Positions 32,444 through 38,415 of a DNA stretch of 38,415 nt are shown here, in pieces. The stretch comes from Lobulomyces angularis. Its lineage: Eukaryota; Chytridiomycota; Chytridiomycetes; Lobulomycetales; Lobulomycetaceae. Where the stretch lies: assembly GCA_027604685.1 (NCBI GenBank), contig JADHYX010000205.1, positions 1 to 38,415 of the forward strand, given 5' to 3'. The notes beneath the pieces are model-generated. The model ran no database searches and was not told where the DNA came from. It saw only the letters and a list, made by a program, of their open reading frames with translations. Position numbers and translations under genes: made by a program. Positions within the stretch are counted from its first letter, which is position 1. The number at the start of each line of letters is the position of its first letter.

Positions 32444-34337
32444 TCATTTGCTCCCAAAATTTGGAAAAGGATTATAATAATTAAACTCGATCACTGGGGT
32501 AATTCTTGAAGGTTTTTCCAAAAATTCTGCCATTGATGGTTTATTCCAGTTAATATTTACAAAATTGTTTTCCAAAAGCGGTTGAACAAATCTTGAGTGT
32601 TGGGGTAATTGGGATATTGGCTGCTGTTGAAAAGCTGCAGAGTGATTATGCTGCTGGGAAGGGGTAAAGTATCTGCCTGATTGTGGTAAAGAATCTCTCG
32701 ACCTGTTTTGATCTGGTATGTTTTCCCAACTGGCTTGTTGAAGTGGTACAAACTTTTGTCTATTGTGGTGATGTAGACTGCCATCAAGACTTATTGGACG
32801 ACTGGTTGGGGCTTGTTGCAAAAAAGGATGATTTGAATGTTGCAATTGGGATGGCTCTTGAAATTGCGGTTGCCGTCGTTGCAATAGCAGCTGGCTATTG
32901 ATTGATTGTGGTGCTTGATGCTGTTTTATCTGGGGTATATAGTTTTGTTGATCAACTGACAGAGTAGAGGTGGGTGTCAAAGGATGCGAAATCTGAGTTG
33001 CGTCAGAGGGTATCATTTGATGCTTTTGCTGCCTAATTTGATTAAGCTGCTGTGACTTTTGGTGTTCTAATAAGTAGTTCTTACTAAGGTTCCCAGAAAG
33101 ATCTTGCTGGGATTGTTGGGTAACTACAGCCTTTTGTTGTAACAGTTGTTGTGGCATATTGTTCAATGCTAAATTTGGAGAGGGGTTAGAAATATTATTA
33201 CACATAAACATATCATGATTATTTGAAGAGACATTTAAGGAATTAAAGCTATTTAAATTTGAATCGTTGTTATCATTTTGAATAGCGGAATTGGAGAGAT
33301 CATTAAAATGAGACGCGGATCTGGGTATTTTAGTATAGTTACTGTGAGAGAAACTTTTAGGTGTTGCGGTGGAAGGACTATTAGAAGAATTGATACTACA
33401 GCTTGAGAGAGGAGAATCAGATTTAACAGCTATATTATTAGGAACTTGATTGTACTGCAGTGAATTATTACGATTAAATTGCAATATTTGTTGGTGGAGC
33501 TGATTGTTAGCTGGACTAGAGTTCAAGGAAGTACCTGGTGAGTACAATAGTTGTTGCTTTTGTAAAGGGAGAGAAGGATGATGATTAAACAATTGGCTTT
33601 GAACATTTCTTTGTGATAACTGCTTTTGTTTCTCTTGTTGGTGCTTTTGTTGTTGCTGATAAAAAAATAACTCCTTCAACTTCAAATCTTCTTTCAATAT
33701 TTTTTGATTTTCAAAGATTAAAATATACTCTTTCACTTTTTGCTCAATGTCTATCAACCAATATGCATATTCTTTTTCAGATATATTTAAATCGAATCTT
33801 ATCTGTACTAAAAATTCCACCTAACAAAAAAATATTTTTTTAATTAAATTTAAATAATAAATGCAAATTAGAAATCATGTAAAAAAAAAAAAAGGAAAAA
33901 AATAAAAAATAAAAAAATTTTTTTACCTCTGCTTTATTAATTTGACTAATTGGAATGTTGGAAACTTTTTCCCAAGTTTCATTTGTATAGCTGTTATCCA
34001 TTAAAAATTTCATGCTCAGCATCAAACTACAAATAAAAATTCTGCATTCACTGCCTTGACCTACTTGACCAGGGTTAAATTTTTTTAGCTTTGAAATGAA
34101 CTTTAGACTGATTAAAAGAACACTAAAACAAAGATTAGTCTTGTTAAGTATGTCTTTGACAAAGAGCTGAAATTCCTTGTTTGGATTAAAAACACTTTGA
34201 TTCAAACTAATGTTGTTCCATAGTAATTGAATGTAACTGGTGGTAAACTCGATCAAAAGAGGAGAGGTATCAGTAAGTAGAGTTTTAGAGAGTTGTATTT
34301 GGTTGGATGTTAAATAAATATTGTTATAGATGGTCAT
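32444..34337 (-). CDS. Pho80/Pcl-type cyclin with Gln-rich C-terminal tail
   Basis: Two exons, 33927-34337 and 32444-33820, with one 106-nt intron; 595 residues. The cyclin box spans residues about 30-170: LLISLKFISKLKKFNP, GSECRIFICSLMLSMKFLMD, NSYTNETWEKVSNIPISQIN, KAEVEFLVQIRFDLNISEKE, YAYWLIDIEQ. The GSECRIF and FLMDNSYTNETW motifs and the EVEFLVQIRFDL helix are typical of the Pho80/Pcl/Clg1 group that activates Pho85-like kinases. After a short coiled segment the remaining ~400 residues are Gln/Asn/Ser/Pro-rich (QQQQKHQQEKQKQ and many QQ and SNSP stretches) and probably disordered, as in yeast Clg1. Sites of the form S/T-P are frequent, consistent with kinase regulation. Subfamily (Pcl versus Clg1) is uncertain. 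Confidence 0.85.
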
Positions 34338-34812
34338 GAAGAAGAAAAATAATTAACGAAGCAAGGGTATCAGGGTTAGTCTAAAAAAAAAAAAAAAAAA
34401 AGAGGAAATGCAGAAAATTTTGGTGTGGAAAAAAAAAAAATGTAAAAAACAAGGCAAAAAAAACAAAACAAAATTCTGATGCAAAAAAATTGAAAAAACT
34501 CAAAAAAAAACCAGCAGAACGCCATAAAAAATAAAAAAAAAAATGAAAAATATGAAGAAGCCTTTTTTAGGTTTTTAAGGTCAAGCTTCATATTTTTTAA
34601 TTTTTTTTTTATTTTTTGAGGGATTTGAGGTTTATTTTTTGCAGCTCATGATTTTTTTTTTTTCTTTTTATTTTATAATTTTGGATTTTTTCAGTGATTT
34701 TTTATCACCATTTCAGGTTTTTAAAAGAAAATTTATTTTTATCATATAATTTTAAATAAAATTCTAACTTAATGTTACTATATCAATCTCCACTTAATAT
34801 CTTAGTTATTAC
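34338..34812. other. Cyclin upstream region
   Basis: About 475 bp with long A runs near 34380-34600. The Phe-rich frames on the minus strand here come from the A runs and are not credible. It probably contains the cyclin promoter and 5' UTR. Confidence 0.5.
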
Positions 34813-35204
34813 TTAATTAACAAAATGCCATACTTTCTTTTCTAATTTTCTTGAGTGTTTTCCCAAGGCCAAGGTTCCATCCCATGAAGGGCTTTCATTC
34901 ATTTTTGCTTCATCAAACTATTGTTTTATTTTTGATTTTTCTTTTTGGTAAGCAGCCTCTTCTTTCTATTTTTTTTTTTTTAAAATTTAATTTCAAAAAT
35001 AGATTCCTGCCATCGCCGCTTCACAAATGTTATTTTTTCTTTTTTAATGTTATTTTTTGGTGCCCATTTCCTGGTCCCAGCATTAATGAATGTTAGTTTT
35101 TTGTAAAGATTCTTTACTTGAGTCTTACTGGAATCTTTTGGATGTTGGTTGGCAAAGCTCCGTTTTTCTCGGTTTTTTGCTGAAGAATTATCTTGAGGGA
35201 GAAC
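34813..35204 (-). CDS. Tentative basic nuclear-type protein, 3' exons only
   Basis: Two exons can be joined in phase: 35025-35204 (60 codons, no ATG) and 34813-34917 (34 codons plus TAA), using GTGAAG...CAATAG. The peptide is hydrophilic and coherent: VLPQDNSSAKNREKRSFANQ, VKNLYKKLTFINAGTRKWAP, KNNIKKEKITF, then FDEAKMNESPSWDGTLALGK and HSRKLEKKVWHFVN. The opposite strand gives only Phe/Leu-rich frames, as expected for antisense of a Lys/Glu-rich protein. Further hydrophilic frames (AILDQFISQQSAIKERKK; DDSASEKFAKNFDRIF) lie upstream to about 35340 but are in other phases, so the 5' part is unresolved: unseen introns, homopolymer indels or a decayed gene. I do not recognise the family. Confidence 0.42.
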
Positions 35205-35339
35205 TTAACATGAAGATTCTATCAAAATTTTTAGCAAATTTTTCACTTGCTGAATCATCTTTTTTTTCTTTCTTTAATGGCTGATTGCTGACTTATGAAC
35301 TGATCCAATATTGCTTTATTATTTTGTTGGCTTTTTCTT

Positions 35340-37023
35340 TTTTATCCCTGAGAGAAATAAAAATAAATCTCTTAATTGTACCATTCGAATTGTTTTAATA
35401 AAAATCTATTAATTATTACAGATTTTTTAAATATTATTAATCTAGCATAAATCTTTAATGGAAATAAATATAAACAGATAAGGAATAAACAAAACATTCT
35501 ATTAAGGTTTGAGGTTGTGCACATAATTTATTTTTTTTTTTTATTATGAAAGTTATTACAAGGTACCAAAAAAAATCCAAAAAATGACCAAAAAAAAAAA
35601 AACACCGAGAAATCATATCCCAAATTGCTCAAAATTACTTCATTTAATAATCACCCAAAACAATTGCAAAGTGACATGATATTTCAGCGTTATTTAGTAA
35701 ATCAAATTTAAATATATAATTAAAGAGCCCAAAGGATGTCTCACTACATTGAATTAATTTAATTGCAGCATCATCATAGATGCAAAATCCACATGATAAA
35801 ATGGAAAGCAAAAATAAATTGTATTGGTATTTTGATTATTATTTGAGATGAATAGAAATTCTCCTTTTTTTAAGGATACTTAGACCTGATAATTAAAAAC
35901 CCACACTTCACTTCCTATAAACTTTATTGGAATTATAAGGGTCTTCACTTACCACACTGAACCATATGAGTCCTTGACTCCTTGTTCTAATACTTTTCTA
36001 ATAGGTTCTAATCTCTTCTAATTGGAGATCATGGCCCATATGTCTGATTGTAGTTTAACTGATCATTTTAATGATATTTAATAAGAGATAAATTAATATA
36101 AAATTTAATGGAATGTGTGATGTAAAACCATATTAATTATTGAATCTGAATGGCCCATCACATTTTAAATTTATTATAGAGGTACTAGAGAGAGGTGTAC
36201 CCTGTAATTAAGTTAAGTAGCTATAACGAAAGTTTTAGTAGAGGCACTGTAGATGCAGAGTCTAAAAGGCTGTTTAATCAAAAGTTAATCATAATTTCAT
36301 AAGTGCCAACAAGACAAAAAATTGATTAAGTGTAATACTAATTTTAATTTTATGACTTTAACTGGAGAGTAGACTTTTAAGACAACTTGCGCTAAGGTCT
36401 AAGGATGAGGTGTTTGTTAAGGAGCCAGAGACGCAGAAAAAAAAAAAAAAGTTAACTTTTGTATTTATAATTCTATATACAAATTTTTCAATTGCCAACA
36501 GTTTCTCCTATTCTCCAATAAACTGAATCTATTTGGTATTTTTTATATTTCGCAGTATTTTATGTTATTTTTTTATTAATTATTTTATTATGGACACTTT
36601 CGACCATTATTTATTTAAATATTCTAATATTAAATTTGAAAAAAGATTCAAAATTACCAATCCAATATTTAATTTCTCCTCTGTTTGCTATTTTATTGCT
36701 ACCTAACTATTATTACTTTAATATTCTCTAACACTATCCTCTACACTAATTAGTTTAATTTTTTCCTTTTTTTTGATAAGTCATTTTAAAATTTTTAAAT
36801 GAGCTTTCTTTTTACTTCAATTTATGCATTGTATTAATCATTTTGGCTTGTATTTTTTTGCATAGAAAAAATGTTATCAAGTGAATTTACCAACAAAGTT
36901 TACGTTCTCTTTAACTCCAAGAAAAGAAGATTTTATCCAATCATAAATTAAATAAAAAAAAAAGTAAAAAAGATTGCTTTTCCGTTTTATAATAATAATA
37001 ATAATAAAAAAAAAAAGCACTCC
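35340..37023. other. Long non-coding stretch
   Basis: About 1.7 kb with no credible coding frame. The part from 35900 to 36450 is less homopolymeric than other intergenic DNA here, contains repeated TTCTAAT units near 35985-36022 and a GGTAC/GTACC inverted pair near 36180-36202, and ends in a 14-base A run (36437-36450). A short AAT-repeat lies at about 36989-37006. Any signal-peptide exon of the next gene would be in the last few hundred bases. Confidence 0.45.
36989..37006. repeat. AAT trinucleotide microsatellite
   Basis: About six tandem AAT/ATA units directly precede an A-run and the start of the next gene, 18 bp before the ATG at 37024. Confidence 0.7.
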
Positions 37024-37912
37024 ATGTCTACTACTCCGAAATGCTATTGGCAAAATCATTGTGTCGGAGATCCCTGCCAAATAAAAGGTGATTGTGAAGG
37101 AGAATTAGTCTGTGTTAATGCCAAATGTGCAGTCAAAGGTAAAAAAAACGACCTCCTCTTTATATTAACATACTCTGCTGAAAGGATCAAATGTAACATA
37201 CTATCCAACTTCAACAACTTCCTTAACTTCTTCTAAAACTACAACTTCTTCAACTTCTTCTAAAACTACAATATCCACTTCTTTAACAATAATAATTACT
37301 AAAACAATTTGGAATTCCTATTCAATTTCTATATCTGATTCAACCGCTAATTTATCTCCTTCATCGTTAACTGAACCAACAACTAGTCCACAGGAAACTC
37401 AAATAGCTGTCAATAATAATGCAAAGGAAAAAAACTTGGATCAAGATTTATCTGAAAACTCAACAATAATGAGTAAAATTAACAATAGCACATTAATCGT
37501 AGGGTTAACGTTGAGTCTAATTATAGCATTAATCTTAATTGTACTATTCTTAATTTTAAGAAAAAGAATGACTTGGTTAAAAAAAAAAAAAAACCAACAA
37601 ACTACTATACAACATAACAATGCTACAGTTTTTCCTAAAGAAAGGAAAATTGAATTGAAAACAAAAAAAATTAAACAACCTGCTCAAATTACTACTGGTG
37701 AGGATCTCTCACACTATGCGCTCCCTATTAAATTACAATTTGACAGTTTTGATGAACACCAATTGGTTAGTACATACTCTCAGAATATATGTAAGCAAAA
37801 TCTACCACATAACAATAATAAAGAATATTCGGATACATATAACAATGCAGTTGTTAAACCCTATAATGATTCACAAGCACGATTTCGATCACCAACACGA
37901 ACAGATTTCTAA
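37024..37912 (+). CDS. Mid2-like membrane protein with six-cysteine N-terminal domain
   Basis: Two exons, 37024-37138 and 37185-37912, giving 280 residues. The N-terminus has a compact disulfide-type domain (CYWQNHCVGDPCQIKGDCEG then ELVCVNAKCA): six Cys in about 32 residues with spacing C-x5-C-x4-C-x4-C-x5-C-x4-C. A Ser/Thr-rich stalk follows (TSSKTTTSSTSSKTTI), then an acidic linker, one TM (TLIVGLTLSLIIALILIVLF) and a basic, Asn/Gln-rich cytosolic tail. This matches surface sensors or adhesins. No signal peptide follows the first Met, so a first exon upstream is likely; the A-run ending in AAG just before CACTCCATG at 37018 could be its acceptor. The single recognised intron ends with CTGAAAG. 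Confidence 0.75.
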
Positions 37913-38060
37913 AATGGTTAATAAAAAAAAACTAAAAAAATTAAATTCACGAAGAAAAACTTTTTTAATTTTTTTTTTAATGTCTATTTCATTTCAAATA
38001 AATATAATTAATTATTTATAATTTACTATTATAAAAAAAAAAAAAAAAGCAATAGTTATT

Positions 38061-38415
38061 TTATGAACTCTTTGGTTTTTTCGTTCCATATTTACTTCTG
38101 CTACTCATCCTACCAATTACTCCTGCATTAAAAAAGATTTTTAAAAATATGCTTTTGGAGTATAATTTATACCAGGGCAGTCAAGTACTCCTCTAATAAT
38201 TTTATAACGCACACCAGGACAATCCGTTAATCTACCTCCTCTAACTAAAACTACGGAGTGCTCTTGTAAATTATGACCTTCACCTAAAAACAAATTCAAT
38301 AAACTTTTTAGGAAATTATGAATCAGAGAAAAAGAAATGTAAAAAAAAAAATTTGAAGCTGAGTAAATTAAAAAAAAAAAAAAATATTCGGAATTCTTTA
38401 GAACAACCAAAAAAA
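38061..38415 (-). CDS. MRPS12: Mitochondrial ribosomal protein uS12m, partial
   Basis: The gene runs off the right edge. The visible exons are 38173-38283 and 38061-38122, joined in phase. They encode the conserved S12 C-terminal half: [38 protein letters not shown], then [33 protein letters not shown] and [10 protein letters not shown] line the decoding centre in all S12 proteins, and the [11 protein letters not shown] end is of the bacterial/mitochondrial type rather than cytosolic uS12. The usual Leu after RGGRxxD is Cys here. The residues before GEGH (normally ending AYIP) must lie in an exon beyond the intron that starts at 38284 and extends toward or past the window end. It is convergent with the Mid2-like gene, 148 bp apart. 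Confidence 0.9.

Noticed and set aside
34851..35284. Two plus-strand Phe/Leu-rich frames
   Set aside because: Composition is that of antisense to a Lys/Glu-rich protein, and the minus strand yields a coherent spliced peptide.
38141..38410. 89-codon minus-strand frame ending ...[12 protein letters not shown]
   Set aside because: It reads through two introns of the uS12m gene. Splicing at 38172 and 38286 restores the conserved S12 C-terminus.
1..38415. tRNA, rRNA, CRISPR, transposase or viral genes
   Set aside because: I looked on both strands for tRNA arms, rRNA blocks, repeat-spacer arrays, and transposase, reverse transcriptase or capsid motifs, and saw none.

Overview
This is a eukaryotic nuclear window. 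It is strongly A+T rich, with long A/T homopolymers in introns and intergenic DNA. Genes are compact and intron-dense, lie on both strands, and are broken by many short GT-AG introns, often 45-110 nt. There are no operons, bacterial-type signals, CRISPR arrays or recognisable tRNA/rRNA genes. One assembly gap of 10 Ns lies at 11406-11415.

The gene set points to an opisthokont on the fungal side: a Psd2-type phosphatidylserine decarboxylase, a Pho80/Pcl-type cyclin with a Q-rich tail, a YER152C-like aminotransferase, Mid2-like wall-sensor architectures and a fungal-style tropomyosin. Several genes are not typical of yeasts or moulds: a prominin-like pentaspan protein, a WWC/KIBRA-like double-WW protein and a fused chorismate mutase-prephenate dehydratase. 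My best inference is a deep-branching zoosporic lineage (aphelid, rozellid or chytrid grade). A complex I assembly factor (CIA30) argues against a lineage that has lost complex I. The exact organism cannot be read from the sequence.

Layout. 0.2-3.8 kb (+): prominin-like membrane protein. 4.0-5.8 kb (-): PLP aminotransferase. 6.3-7.8 kb (-): type II membrane glycosyltransferase-like protein. 8.6-9.6 kb (+) and 9.7-10.5 kb (-): two tail-to-tail Mid2-like single-pass proteins. 11.5-12.8 kb (+): CIA30/NDUFAF1. 13.0-13.6 kb (+): small four-TM protein. 13.8-14.0 kb: a doubtful small ORF. 14.4-15.3 kb (-) TAF8 and 15.4-17.0 kb (+) ZC3H3-like CCCH protein share a 130-bp divergent promoter. 17.3-17.9 kb (+): tropomyosin. 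18.1-19.7 kb (-): WWC-like protein. 20.1-24.6 kb (-): RhoGAP protein. 25.4-28.6 kb (+): C2-C2-EF-hand phosphatidylserine decarboxylase. 29.2-29.9 kb (+): universal stress protein. 30.3-32.0 kb (+): chorismate mutase-prephenate dehydratase. 32.4-34.3 kb (-): Pcl-type cyclin. 34.3-37.0 kb: mostly non-coding, with one tentative minus-strand gene. 37.0-37.9 kb (+): a third Mid2-like protein with a six-cysteine domain. 38.06 kb to the right edge (-): partial mitochondrial ribosomal protein S12.

Neighbours do not form one pathway. Recurrent themes are the cell surface and polarity (prominin, Mid2-like sensors, RhoGAP, tropomyosin, WWC, Pcl cyclin) and mitochondria/lipids (CIA30, uS12m, PSD). Exon models were built by hand by keeping reading phase across GT-AG junctions. 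Most multi-exon totals come out as whole numbers of codons, which supports them. The one clear exception is a one-base break in the prominin-like gene.
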